From contig NZ_CP117884.1 in the NCBI RefSeq assembly GCF_028736235.1, forward strand, positions 1,178,001-1,242,000: a stretch of DNA of 64,000 nucleotides, in the 5' to 3' direction. Positions 1 through 7,852 of the stretch are shown here, piece after piece. Source of the stretch: Lacticaseibacillus pabuli. Lineage in GTDB: Bacteria > Bacillota > Bacilli > Lactobacillales > Lactobacillaceae. A program made the translations under genes and the position numbers. Below the pieces are notes generated by a model. It did no database searches and was not told the origin of the DNA. It saw only the letters and a program-made list of their open reading frames with translations. Numbering within the stretch: the first letter of the stretch is position 1; every line of letters starts with the position of its first letter.

Positions 1-135
1 CGTACCTTCCCAGTAAACACACCTCGTGTTGAAAAGATCGAAGTTATCCGTCATGGTGCTGTGCGTCGTGCTAAGCTCTACTACCTGCGTGCATTGCGCG
101 GTAAGGCTGCACGTATCAAGGAAGCCCGTCGTTAA
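1..135 (+). CDS. rplS: 50S ribosomal protein L19, C-terminal part (5' end outside window)
   Basis: The first base opens an in-frame coding stretch of 44 residues ending in TAA. It carries the L19 signature [23 protein letters not shown], shown here in part as [20 protein letters not shown], followed by a basic tail ending KEARR. L19 sits at the 30S-50S interface and is normally about 115 residues, so roughly the last 40% is present. A terminator follows 15 bases after the stop, so this is the end of its transcript (usually rpsP-rimM-trmD-rplS). Identity is secure from the motif; the missing part is only truncated by the window edge. Confidence 0.95.
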   Translation, partial: RTFPVNTPRVEKIEVIRHGAVRRAKLYYLRALRGKAARIKEARR

Positions 136-149
136 GATAGCAATTGAGG

Positions 150-177
150 AGCGGCCGCTTGCGGTCGCTTTTTTTGC
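150..177 (+). terminator. Rho-independent terminator after rplS
   Basis: A GC-rich stem (AGCGGCCG pairing with CGGTCGCT through one G-T wobble) closes on a three-base loop and is followed by a run of seven T. It ends the rplS transcript and separates it from the small gene at 196. Confidence 0.85.
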
Positions 178-195
178 AAAATTCGGAGGTACATT

Positions 196-444
196 ATGGC
201 TGAACAACCTAAAGAACGGCTTGATCGGATTAATGAACTTGCTAAGAAGGCTAAGAGTAGCGAAGGTCTGACTCCTGCAGAAATTTCTGAGCGTGCAGAG
301 TTACGCAAGGCATACCTTGAGGACTTTAAGGCAGGCTTCCGTGAGCAAGTTGAGTCATTGAAGGTCATCGATGAAGATGGCAATGAGGTGACACCACAAA
401 AAGTAATCGATATTCAGCGTAAAAAGGGTTTACGGAAAGATTAA
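196..444 (+). CDS. UPF0291 (DUF896) family protein, YnzC-like
   Basis: An 82-residue, highly charged helical protein. It has the UPF0291 pattern: INELAKKAK, then GLTPAEISERAELRKAYL, then FRxQVESLKVIDEDGNEVTP. Family members (for example B. subtilis YnzC) form short helical hairpins; no biochemical role is established, although some are SOS-associated. Start ATG is supported by CGGAGG eight bases upstream. The last ten residues (IQRKKGLRKD) are basic. No transmembrane segment. It lies alone between the rplS terminator and the UPF0154 gene 63 bp downstream, with which it may share a transcript. Family assignment is from sequence pattern; function is unknown. Confidence 0.9.
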   Translation: MAEQPKERLDRINELAKKAKSSEGLTPAEISERAELRKAYLEDFKAGFREQVESLKVIDEDGNEVTPQKVIDIQRKKGLRKD

Positions 445-507
445 CCCTTTGCAAACGCCGCCATTTTTGGCACAATAGAGAAGGACATTTCAAGGAGGAA
501 CAGCATT

Positions 508-729
508 ATGACCATGTTTATTATCGGTTTCGTCATCGGCGCAATCGCCGGTGTCGCAGGGGGCTTCTTCGGCGCCCGTGCGTACATGAAGAAGTATTTC
601 CAGGACAATCCTCCTATCAACGAGGACATGCTGCGGACGATGATGCTCTCTATGGGGGCAAAGCCTTCTGAAAAGAAGCTTAATCAGATGATGCAGCAGA
701 TGAAGACTCAGCAAAAGAATTCGAAGTAG
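508..729 (+). CDS. UPF0154 family small membrane protein, YneF-like
   Basis: A 73-residue protein with one N-terminal membrane helix (residues 2-24, glycine/alanine/valine rich), then [42 protein letters not shown], of which the central [16 protein letters not shown] is the YneF/UPF0154 hallmark. The C-terminus is hydrophilic and glutamine/lysine rich ([11 protein letters not shown]). Start ATG follows AAGGAGG at a normal distance. Small and conserved in Bacillota, of unknown function; topology suggests a single-pass protein with a cytoplasmic helical tail. A strong terminator follows 13 bases after the stop. Confidence 0.92.
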   Translation: MTMFIIGFVIGAIAGVAGGFFGARAYMKKYFQDNPPINEDMLRTMMLSMGAKPSEKKLNQMMQQMKTQQKNSK

Positions 730-742
730 TCTTTCTCTATGG

Positions 743-779
743 AGCCGTGAGACCGGAATGCTGGTCTCACGGCTTTTTT
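743..779 (+). terminator. Rho-independent terminator after UPF0154 gene
   Basis: Perfect 11-bp stem GCCGTGAGACC / GGTCTCACGGC with an eight-base loop and a following T-run. It is followed immediately by a second, much longer hairpin (783-870), which is therefore not needed for termination. Confidence 0.95.
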
Positions 780-782
780 GCA

Positions 783-870
783 ATTTCTCTTAGCAAATTT
801 TGAGCCAGTTAGTGCCCGGTTTCGCGAAGCGGAACTGGGCGCTTACTGGCTCAAATGCGCTTAGAGAAAT
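783..870. repeat. 88-nt near-perfect long hairpin element
   Basis: Bases 783-825 pair with 829-870 across a GAA loop. The left arm begins ATTTCTCTTAGC and contains TGAGCCAGTTAGTGCCCGGT; the right arm contains ACTGGCTCAAATGCGCTTAG and ends AGAGAAAT. By hand alignment about 35 of 43 positions pair, counting G-T wobbles, with a one-base bulge. The right arm is also the beginning of the tandem repeat copy at 843. It resembles a REP/MITE-like intergenic palindrome; I do not recognise the family. Confidence 0.8.
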
Positions 871-1196
871 GCAGTCAGGCAATGCGAACGCATTGTCTGA
901 CCCACGTAACCCTATACCACTATGAAACCTAGAACGATTCGCAAAGCGGCGCTCGTCGGCTTACTGGCTCAAATGCGCTTAGAGAAATGCAGTCAGGCAA
1001 TGCGAACGCATTGTCTGACCGACGTAACCTTAACCACCATATAACCTAGCAGGCTTCGCGAAGCGGCCCTCGTCAATTTACTGGCTCAAATGCGCTTAGA
1101 GAAATGCAGTCGGGCAATGCGAACGCATTGTCTGACCGACGTAACCTTAACCACCATATAACACCTAGTAGGCTTCGCGAAGCGGCGCTCGTCATT
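843..1196. repeat. Tandem repeat, three ~118-bp copies with conserved internal hairpin
   Basis: Copies start at 843, 961 and 1078 with the words TTACTGGCTCAAATGCGCTT and are 118, 117 and 119 bp long. Each copy carries a 13-bp stem-loop (first copy 874-901: GTCAGGCAATGCG / CGCATTGTCTGAC) and, near its end, a short palindrome GCTTCGCGAAGC (degenerate in copy 1). Copy 3 has one A-to-G change in the stem that turns an A-T pair into a G-T wobble, so pairing is kept. No open reading frame spans the copies. This and the hairpin at 783 fill most of the 0.6-kb gene-free interval. Confidence 0.9.
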
Positions 1197-1271
1197 TTAC
1201 GGGCGTAGCACCACCAGCTCTAATCTGCATTCCCGCAACAAACTAGCACCATTCGTCTATTTTCCGCATCT

Positions 1272-1287
1272 GGTTGACGAATCAACC
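1272..1287. promoter_or_regulatory. Palindrome upstream of exporter promoter (possible operator)
   Basis: Perfect inverted repeat GGTTGA-CGAA-TCAACC lying 12 bases upstream of the -35 element at 1299. Placement suits a regulator of the ABC exporter, but no regulator gene is adjacent, so function is inferred from position only. Confidence 0.35.
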
Positions 1288-1298
1288 CACTTGTCCCC

Positions 1299-1327
1299 TT
1301 GAAATGACATTAATAAATGACTAGAAT
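1299..1327 (+). promoter_or_regulatory. Sigma-A-type promoter for the ABC exporter operon
   Basis: TTGAAA (1299-1304), 17-base spacer, TAGAAT (1322-1327). Both boxes are five of six matches to consensus and the spacing is ideal. The predicted start near 1334 leaves a leader of about 35 bases before the ribosome binding site GAAAGGA (1354-1360). Confidence 0.7.
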
Positions 1328-1368
1328 TGCTTGAGTAATTTAAATGTTTCGTAAGAAAGGATGTGAAC

Positions 1369-3147
1369 TTGCGCATGGGTATCTTCAAAAAATTAGGTTG
1401 GTATTTTAAACAGGAGCGCCGGCGCTATGGCATTGGGGTTTTAGCGTTGTTGCTCGTTGCAATTGTTAATCTTATTCCACCTAAAATCATCGGGTCCATG
1501 GTCGACGCGATGAACCGGAGGAGTGTGACGGCTCATAAACTCGTCATTTGGCTTGGCATTCTCCTATTAGCTGGTGTCGGGCAATATCTCTTCCGTTTTG
1601 CGTGGCGCACACAAATCTGGGGCGGGGCTGCGAAGCTTGAGCGAACCCTCCGCACCCGCCTGTTCTGGCACTTCATGCGCATGGACGCGACCTTCTATCA
1701 GAAACATCGGACTGGGGATCTCATGGCGCACGCCACCAATGACCTGAACGCGATTCAAAACGTTGCGGGTGCGGGTGTGCTAACGCTATTTGATTCCATT
1801 ATCACGGGTGGCACAACGCTGATTGCCATGATCATATTGGTTGACTGGCGCTTAACGTTGCTGGCCATTCTGCCAATGCCATTGCTTGCACTGATGGCAC
1901 GCAGACTTGGGACGCACCTGCATTCCGCTTTTCGCGATGCGCAGGCGGCTTTTTCACGTTTGAACGATAAGACCCAGGAGTCTGTTTCAGGCGTTAAGGT
2001 CATCAAAACATTTGGTCAGGAAAAAGAGGACGCTGAAGACTTCGACAATATCGTGGATAACACGATTGTCATTAATCGGCGGGTTAACTTCATTGACTCC
2101 TTGTTTGACCCAACGACCAGTCTGATCATGGGGCTGACCTACGTGATCACCATTGTTTATGGTGGCTACTTGGTCCTGCATGGCCAGATTACGATTGGGC
2201 AACTGGTTTCCTTCGTTGCTTACGTCGCGGCGCTGGTATGGCCAATGTTTGCAATTGGTCGGTTGTTCAACATCCTAGAACGTGGGAACGCGTCCTATGA
2301 TCGTGTTGCGGAGTTACTTGCCGAAAAGAGCAGCATCGTTGAACCAAAGCAGGCGCTGACCACACCTGCAGCCGGTGAAATTCGTTATGCTGTAGACCAC
2401 TTTAGCTATCCCGGCGATGACACCAACGCGCTCGTTGACGTCCACTTCACGGTGCCTGAAGGGTCGACGCTCGGAATTGTCGGCAAGGTTGGCGCGGGCA
2501 AGAGTACCATTTTCAAACTCTTGCTACGTGAATTTGATAACTACAATGGTGAAATTGATTTTGGCGGGCACAACATTAAGGATTACTCCCTAGACGCCTT
2601 GCTCGATTCTATCGGGTACGTGCCCCAGGATAATTTCCTGTTCTCAACGACGGTGGCTAACAACATCCGATTCTCGTCGTATAACAAGAGTCTGGATGAA
2701 GTTGAACAGGCGGCAAGTGAGTCTGCCGTGCACGAGGATATTCAGGGCTTTCCTGAAGGCTATGACACGGCTGTTGGTGAGCGCGGGGTCAGTTTGTCCG
2801 GTGGGCAGAAACAACGCCTGGCAATCGCCCGTGCGGTCATTAACGCGCCTGAGTTACTGATTTTGGATGACGCGTTGTCCGCGGTTGATGCACGGACGGA
2901 AGAGGAGATTCTCGAGAACCTGCGTAAGGACCGCGCGCACAAGACGACCATTATCGCGGCGCACCGTTTGAGTTCAGTCATGCACGCCGACGAGATTATC
3001 GTACTCGAAGGTGGGCATGTTATCGAACGCGGGACCCACAGTCAGTTGCTGGCCCAAAACGGCTGGTACGCCGAAATGTGGAACTTGCAACAACTCGAAA
3101 GCAAACTCGACAAGGACAGCATTGCTAAGGAAGGGGGCCAAGCATAA
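1369..3147 (+). CDS. Heterodimeric ABC exporter subunit with degenerate ATPase site (LmrC/BmrC-like)
   Basis: A 592-residue fused exporter half: six membrane helices in residues ~20-310, then an ATP-binding domain. Walker A is GKVGAGKST (~371), Q-loop GYVPQDNFLFSTT, signature LSGGQKQRLAIARA, Walker B LLILDDALSAVD. The residue after the Walker B aspartate is Asp instead of the catalytic Glu, the hallmark of the inactive-site partner in heterodimeric exporters such as LmrCD, BmrCD and TM287/288. Start: GTG at 1363 is only two bases from the GAAAGGA site and ATG at 1375 is 14 away, so TTG at 1369 (eight bases) is preferred. It overlaps the next gene by one base, implying translational coupling. 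Likely role: export of drugs or lipophilic compounds; the substrate cannot be read from sequence. Confidence 0.88.
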   Translation: MRMGIFKKLGWYFKQERRRYGIGVLALLLVAIVNLIPPKIIGSMVDAMNRRSVTAHKLVIWLGILLLAGVGQYLFRFAWRTQIWGGAAKLERTLRTRLFWHFMRMDATFYQKHRTGDLMAHATNDLNAIQNVAGAGVLTLFDSIITGGTTLIAMIILVDWRLTLLAILPMPLLALMARRLGTHLHSAFRDAQAAFSRLNDKTQESVSGVKVIKTFGQEKEDAEDFDNIVDNTIVINRRVNFIDSLFDPTTSLIMGLTYVITIVYGGYLVLHGQITIGQLVSFVAYVAALVWPMFAIGRLFNILERGNASYDRVAELLAEKSSIVEPKQALTTPAAGEIRYAVDHFSYPGDDTNALVDVHFTVPEGSTLGIVGKVGAGKSTIFKLLLREFDNYNGEIDFGGHNIKDYSLDALLDSIGYVPQDNFLFSTTVANNIRFSSYNKSLDEVEQAASESAVHEDIQGFPEGYDTAVGERGVSLSGGQKQRLAIARAVINAPELLILDDALSAVDARTEEEILENLRKDRAHKTTIIAAHRLSSVMHADEIIVLEGGHVIERGTHSQLLAQNGWYAEMWNLQQLESKLDKDSIAKEGGQA

Positions 3148-4982
3148 TGGCTGATCAGAATAAGTCGGCATGGGCGAAGAGTATCCCCGTTAAAGAGCAA
3201 TTCCACATCATGGGACGGCTCATGCATTACGCCAAGCCTTACCGGAAGCAATTTATCGGTGCGATTGTCGGTGCACTGGCTTTAGCTGGCGTGAACATCG
3301 CGCTGCCATACATCTTGCAGGTGTACATGGACAAATACCTGACCAAGGACAAGGGGACCGTTGCCATCATCCTCGCGTTTGCGGGCTTGTACGCAGCGGG
3401 TACCCTGCTCAAAGCATTGGCACAGTTTGTCCAGTCGTTTGGCTTCCAAATGGGTAGTGAGCGTGGCCTTGAAGACATGCGCCGGCAACTTTTTGGCAAG
3501 CTCGAAACGTTGGGCATGCGCTACTTTGACCAGACTCCTGCTGGGAGCATCGTGTCGCGGGTCACGAACGACACGTCGACCATGTCCGACTTTTGGAACG
3601 TTTGGCTGACAATCTTAGTCGGCAGTTTTTCGCTGATTTCTTCCTTTGTGGTGATGCTCAAGTGGGCACCACGCGTTGCCCTGATGGTCCTGGCGTTTCT
3701 GCCGATCCTGCTGTTTGTTGTGTGGTACTACAACCATTACAGCAGTAAGGTTTACCGGCACATGCGCGAGAAGTTGTCAGAACTGAATACCAAGCTCAAC
3801 GAATCCATCGAAGGCATCAGTATAATCCAACAGTTTCGGCAGGAGAAGCGCATTGCCAAGGAGTTTGAGGATACTAACGAAGACTATCTGCGTAGTCGTA
3901 ACGCGATGATCCGCACGAACTCGCTACTGCTAGGCTCGATGATTAACTTACTGTACAGCTTGGCCTTGGTTGTCGTCCTGGCGGCATTTGGGCTGATGAG
4001 CATGCACAACTTTGTCGAAGCAGGGATGGTTTACGCCTTCACGACTTATGTGGCCAACTTCTTTAACCCCATGACCAACATGATGGATAACCTGACCTTC
4101 TTGCAAGATGGGGTGGTCGCGGGTAGCCGGATGTTCAGAATCATGGACAATCAGGAGTACGCGCCGCAGCAGCACAAAGATGCTAGTGAAACCATTACGA
4201 TGGGCAAGATTGAGTTCAAACACGTCAGCTTTGCCTACGACGGTGAACATGAAATTCTGCACGATATCAGTTTTGTCGCCAACCCTGGTGAAACGGTTGC
4301 CTTAGTCGGACATACCGGCAGTGGGAAGAGCTCCATTATCAACGTGATGATGCGCTTTTACGAGTTTGGTCAAGGCCAGATTCTAATTGATGACAAGGAT
4401 ATCCGCGATTTCCCAATGGCGGAACTCCGCAAGAAGCTCGGCCTGGTGTTGCAGGATTCCTTCATGTTCTATGGGGATATCAGCAGTAATATCCGAATGT
4501 TCAACAAGGACATAACAGACGAACAAGTAGAAGAAGCGGCCAAGTTTGTGCAGGCAGATTCGTTTATCGAACAACTGGACGGCAAGTACCACGCGAAGGT
4601 TATCGAAGGCGGCAGTCAGTTTAGTTCTGGACAGCGTCAGCTGATTTCCTTTGCGCGGACTGTCGTTGCTGAACCAAAAGTCCTGGTGCTCGACGAAGCC
4701 ACGGCTAACATCGATACGGAAACCGAAAACCTGATTCAAGAGGGCTTGCGGCGGATGCGTCAGGGCCGGACGACGATTGCGATTGCGCACCGGCTGTCCA
4801 CGATTAAGGACGCCGACCTGATCCTAGTTTTGGATGCTGGTCGGATTGTTGAACGCGGGACGCATGACGAGTTGCTCGCCAAACACGGCCGTTACTACGA
4901 TATGTATGAATTGCAAACTGGGCAGGCTAGTCTGGCGCAAGAGGATGAGCGGATCGAAGAAAATCCGGAATCTCAGGAATAA
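3147..4982 (+). CDS. Heterodimeric ABC exporter subunit with canonical Walker B (LmrD/BmrD-like)
   Basis: A 611-residue partner of the preceding gene. It has an extended cytoplasmic N-terminus, six membrane helices (~35-330) and an ATP-binding domain with Walker A GHTGSGKSS (~388), Walker B VLVLDEATANID with the catalytic Glu present, and a signature motif altered to FSSGQRQLISFARTV. The altered signature here and the Asp-for-Glu in the partner would together build one degenerate and one active ATP site, exactly as known for LmrCD-type heterodimers. The ATG overlaps the upstream TAA by one base. An acidic tail ends the protein, and a terminator follows 30 bases later, closing a two-gene operon. 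Confidence 0.9.
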   Translation: MADQNKSAWAKSIPVKEQFHIMGRLMHYAKPYRKQFIGAIVGALALAGVNIALPYILQVYMDKYLTKDKGTVAIILAFAGLYAAGTLLKALAQFVQSFGFQMGSERGLEDMRRQLFGKLETLGMRYFDQTPAGSIVSRVTNDTSTMSDFWNVWLTILVGSFSLISSFVVMLKWAPRVALMVLAFLPILLFVVWYYNHYSSKVYRHMREKLSELNTKLNESIEGISIIQQFRQEKRIAKEFEDTNEDYLRSRNAMIRTNSLLLGSMINLLYSLALVVVLAAFGLMSMHNFVEAGMVYAFTTYVANFFNPMTNMMDNLTFLQDGVVAGSRMFRIMDNQEYAPQQHKDASETITMGKIEFKHVSFAYDGEHEILHDISFVANPGETVALVGHTGSGKSSIINVMMRFYEFGQGQILIDDKDIRDFPMAELRKKLGLVLQDSFMFYGDISSNIRMFNKDITDEQVEEAAKFVQADSFIEQLDGKYHAKVIEGGSQFSSGQRQLISFARTVVAEPKVLVLDEATANIDTETENLIQEGLRRMRQGRTTIAIAHRLSTIKDADLILVLDAGRIVERGTHDELLAKHGRYYDMYELQTGQASLAQEDERIEENPESQE

Positions 4983-5012
4983 CTAATTCCAGCTAGTGAT
5001 GACAAGTTTGAC

Positions 5013-5044
5013 CTAAAGGAACAGCAGACGCTGTTCCTTTTTTG
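5013..5044 (+). terminator. Rho-independent terminator after exporter operon
   Basis: Stem AAGGAACAGC / GCTGTTCCTT with loop AGAC and a T-run (CTTTTTT). Confidence 0.9.
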
Positions 5045-5150
5045 ATGTCTGGATAGAATTACACCCAAAGACTGAGACAAGCGGGTGGTTCCTGGGTTAA
5101 ACTATTCTTAACATATTCGGTTTGCGCCGAATTCATTTGGAGGGGTCGCC

Positions 5151-6989
5151 ATGTTTATCCTATTTATCGGCATCACGCTCAGATTCTTTGCACTAGGAAT
5201 CCTCACGTTCATCGCGGGTGCCGTGATGCTCGGTCGCGCTGGCCGCAAGCGCATGTTCCGCTTGGATCTGACGTTGTTCCTGTTGCTGTTCATCGTGGCA
5301 TATATTTGGACTTACGTGGTTTTGCCAACACCAAGCCTGGCCACGACAGTCATCATGAACCTGATTGCAGGGCTGATTGCGGCGGTCCTGCAGTTTGTGA
5401 TGTTTGGCACCGCGAACATTTCAGTCAACTGGCGCGGCTTTGGTGTGCACGCGAAAAGCGCCCCGAAGAAAGATGTGTCGCCGAATGCGCCTACCGAAAC
5501 GCCCAGCAGCAAGTTCTTTGCCAAACTCGTCGGCTGGGAAATTGGCATCTTAATTGTGGCGATTGCCGCCTTCTCGATATTGAACGTCATGGAAGCGAAG
5601 CGCGTGGCGAACCTGGCGCCGGTGAATACGAAGTTGACGACGAAATCCGCGCCGATGCCAGTTGTGAGTGGTGATAACGGGGAAGTTCCCGTCGTCAACA
5701 CGCCTTCGACGGTCTTGACCCAGTTTAACAACTCGCTCAGCAGTATTCCCAACGCAAACGTCTACAGTGTGGACCACGTTCGCGTGCAGATTTTGCGCGA
5801 CAAGTTGACTTACATCGCCCCGCTCGACTTTGACGGGAGCTTTTTCCGTTACCTCCGCTATCGGAAGGTGGACGGTTACTTCGCCGTGAACGCGACTAGT
5901 AAGAACGCGCGGCCACGTTTCGTGAAGAAACAGATGTACTACACGCCAGCCGCATTCTTTGCCAAGGACGTGAGGCGGATGATGTACGCGCATTCTGCCT
6001 TGAGTGGTGATGTGTTGATGGCGAACACGCCACAGCTGGAAGTGGACAACAGTGGCAAGCCGTACTACGTGGCGACGCTGGTTAAACGCTACGGGGTGAC
6101 GAGTCGTCAGGATTACCGGCACAAGTCGGTGGTCACTGTGGATGCAGAAACGGGCAAGACCCACGTTTACCGTGATCTGAAGGGTAAACCGGCTTGGCTT
6201 GATGTCGCAATTGATCCATCCACCGCAAACAGCCAGACGGACGCCTGGGCGCGTGAACGGAACGGTTGGTGGAATGCCAATGGGTTTGGTGGCTCGCGGA
6301 CCGGCGTGATGGTTGCCGTTAAGGGTAGCGGGACCGAGGGCGAAGACAAGGCCGTCACCCCGATTATGTACAATCACAATATTTACTACCTGCAGTCGCT
6401 GGCCAGCGCGAAGTCAGCGCAAACCTCTGTCATGGGCTACATTTACACCGATGCGGCGACTGGGAAGAGTCAATATTACCGGGAAACCGCTGAGGCCATG
6501 ACCCCTGACCGGGCACAAAAACTGGCCAAGGACATGATGAAGCAAACAGGGTGGCAACCAAAGATGCCGATGCTGTACCGGATTGATGGCCGACCAACCT
6601 GGGTCGTTTCCATGCTGGATAGTTCAGGGGCTTTCCGGGCCTACGTCTACTTGCTGGCATCTGGAAATGGGACGCAGGATACAGTCGCAACTGCTGGCAC
6701 TGCCAGTGAAACGCTGGACAAGTACCGTGCACTGTTTAGTGGCCAGGCAGTCAACGCGTCAGGCAAGAAGAAGAACGTGAAGGGTGCTATTCAGCGGGTT
6801 AGTCGGACGGGTGACACAATTAGTTTCCTGATTCAAGGCGAGGCGGTTGTTTACACCATCAGTACCAAGGATGATCCGTTGGCGCAATTCCTCCAGTCAG
6901 GGGATGCCGTGTCATTTAAGGCACGCGTTGCGGGTAACACAGCTAGCGTGCAGGGTAAGATTCAGAATGGCAGTTTGGGATTGAAGTAA
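5151..6989 (+). CDS. Membrane protein with large extracytoplasmic domain, unrecognised
   Basis: 612 residues. Hydrophobic helices lie at about 2-28, 40-60, 65-90 and 125-148; the long remainder (about 150-600) is hydrophilic and probably outside the membrane. That part holds repeated short beta-type units of the kind YxATLVKRYGV, VVTVDAETGKTHVYRDL and GYIYTDAATGKSQYYRE, two of which share an A-x-TGK turn, suggesting an internal duplication of a PepSY-like or beta-repeat fold (weak inference). Start ATG is preceded by GGAGGGG. It is followed after 12-15 bases by another small membrane-protein gene, so the two are probably co-transcribed. I do not recognise the family and assign no function. 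Confidence 0.8.
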   Translation: MFILFIGITLRFFALGILTFIAGAVMLGRAGRKRMFRLDLTLFLLLFIVAYIWTYVVLPTPSLATTVIMNLIAGLIAAVLQFVMFGTANISVNWRGFGVHAKSAPKKDVSPNAPTETPSSKFFAKLVGWEIGILIVAIAAFSILNVMEAKRVANLAPVNTKLTTKSAPMPVVSGDNGEVPVVNTPSTVLTQFNNSLSSIPNANVYSVDHVRVQILRDKLTYIAPLDFDGSFFRYLRYRKVDGYFAVNATSKNARPRFVKKQMYYTPAAFFAKDVRRMMYAHSALSGDVLMANTPQLEVDNSGKPYYVATLVKRYGVTSRQDYRHKSVVTVDAETGKTHVYRDLKGKPAWLDVAIDPSTANSQTDAWARERNGWWNANGFGGSRTGVMVAVKGSGTEGEDKAVTPIMYNHNIYYLQSLASAKSAQTSVMGYIYTDAATGKSQYYRETAEAMTPDRAQKLAKDMMKQTGWQPKMPMLYRIDGRPTWVVSMLDSSGAFRAYVYLLASGNGTQDTVATAGTASETLDKYRALFSGQAVNASGKKKNVKGAIQRVSRTGDTISFLIQGEAVVYTISTKDDPLAQFLQSGDAVSFKARVAGNTASVQGKIQNGSLGLK

Positions 6990-7004
6990 TCAGGAGGCAG
7001 TGTG

Positions 7005-7355
7005 ATGAACGGCTGGAGCACCGGCTTCATTGATAAGCACCCCGCAATTGGCCAACAGTTGATTTTCGTTGCGGATCTCATGTTGATTGGCATTTTGTTT
7101 AACACCGTTTTCGCGGGCATCGCGGCAGTCGCAGGATTAGCTTACAGCGTGTTTTTGGTTGTACGCATGCTCAGTGGGTGGGGCGAACAATCACAGTTAC
7201 GCGAATCTGGAATCAGTAGCTTGGTCTTAGCCGTGATTGCGGTCGGGGCAACGTGGCGCATGATGACCTGGGAGGCGGCAATTCTGCTAGTTGGCTGGGC
7301 TGTCGTGGGTGGTGTTGCCCTCATGCAGGCGCAACGGAAAAATAGCCGGGATTAG
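7005..7355 (+). CDS. Small membrane protein, unrecognised
   Basis: 116 residues with three hydrophobic helices: about 20-45 (LIFVADLMLIGILFNTVFAG), 50-62 and 72-110. AGGAGG at 6992-6997 is seven bases from the ATG at 7005; a GTG at 7002 is also in frame but too close. The C-terminus is basic (QAQRKNSRD), so it probably lies in the cytoplasm. Its start is 15 bases behind the large membrane protein, which points to one transcript and perhaps one complex. No known domain recognised. Confidence 0.75.
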   Translation: MNGWSTGFIDKHPAIGQQLIFVADLMLIGILFNTVFAGIAAVAGLAYSVFLVVRMLSGWGEQSQLRESGISSLVLAVIAVGATWRMMTWEAAILLVGWAVVGGVALMQAQRKNSRD

Positions 7356-7397
7356 GCAAATGTGGTGATTGTCGCCTCATCGAGCGTGCGGTTGCTG

Positions 7398-7403
7398 TAT
7401 AAT
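7398..7403 (+). promoter_or_regulatory. Candidate -10 box (TATAAT) for the gene at 7440
   Basis: A perfect TATAAT lies 37 bases before the ATG, but no acceptable -35 hexamer is found at 16-18 bases, so the promoter is only tentative. Confidence 0.4.
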
Positions 7404-7439
7404 GCTCTGTAACGAGCACAAGAGGAGACTAAAGCATCC

Positions 7440-7799
7440 ATGCAAATTGTGAATTTCATTCGTAAACATTTTCTAAGTGCCATTGCGACCATCGCGTTCT
7501 TGTGGTGGTTCTTTGGCCCAGACGCCATGCATTCTATTGCGTTTTACACTTTCGCCGTCGTGTATGGTGCCTACTACGTCCAGCGCACGTTTACTCAGCC
7601 TGCGCTCAGTTACCGGATTGCCCGGAGTCAGCTTATCTTTGACCTGTTTCTACTTGCCATCGTGCTGATCACGATTTTTGATGGCAGTACCGACAAACTG
7701 ACAATTTTCGGGGTCGTGATTTTCATCATCGCGATTGGCGGTGCCGACCTCTGGCAGTTCATCCGGATTCGGCGGGATTCGAAAAAATCATCTAAGTAA
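7440..7799 (+). CDS. Four-helix small membrane protein, unrecognised
   Basis: 119 residues with about four hydrophobic stretches: 10-28 (FLSAIATIAFLWWFFGP), 31-48, 66-80 (LIFDLFLLAIVLITIF) and 86-103, and a strongly basic C-terminal tail (RIRRDSKKSSK) expected in the cytoplasm. An AGAGGAG site precedes the ATG. It appears to have its own promoter and ends at a strong terminator shared with the convergent plsC gene. No family recognised; not obviously a transporter or regulator. Confidence 0.75.
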   Translation: MQIVNFIRKHFLSAIATIAFLWWFFGPDAMHSIAFYTFAVVYGAYYVQRTFTQPALSYRIARSQLIFDLFLLAIVLITIFDGSTDKLTIFGVVIFIIAIGGADLWQFIRIRRDSKKSSK

Positions 7800-7801
7800 T
7801 C

Positions 7802-7838
7802 AAAAAGCGGACGTCTCATGTGAGGCGTCCGCTTTTGT
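7802..7838. terminator. Bidirectional terminator between convergent genes
   Basis: Stem AAAAGCGGACG / CGTCCGCTTTT with flanking A and T runs on the two sides, so it can stop transcripts arriving from both the membrane-protein gene (plus) and plsC (minus). Confidence 0.9.
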
Positions 7839-7852
7839 ATGTCGGGATTGGT

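Noticed and set aside
843..1196. Repeats considered as a CRISPR array
   Set aside because: The whole ~118-bp unit repeats with no variable spacers, the unit is far too long for a CRISPR repeat, and no cas genes are present.
5550..6377. 275-codon open frame opposite the large membrane-protein gene
   Set aside because: No ribosome site and His/Arg/Val-rich shadow composition; the plus-strand frame is longer and has clear membrane helices.
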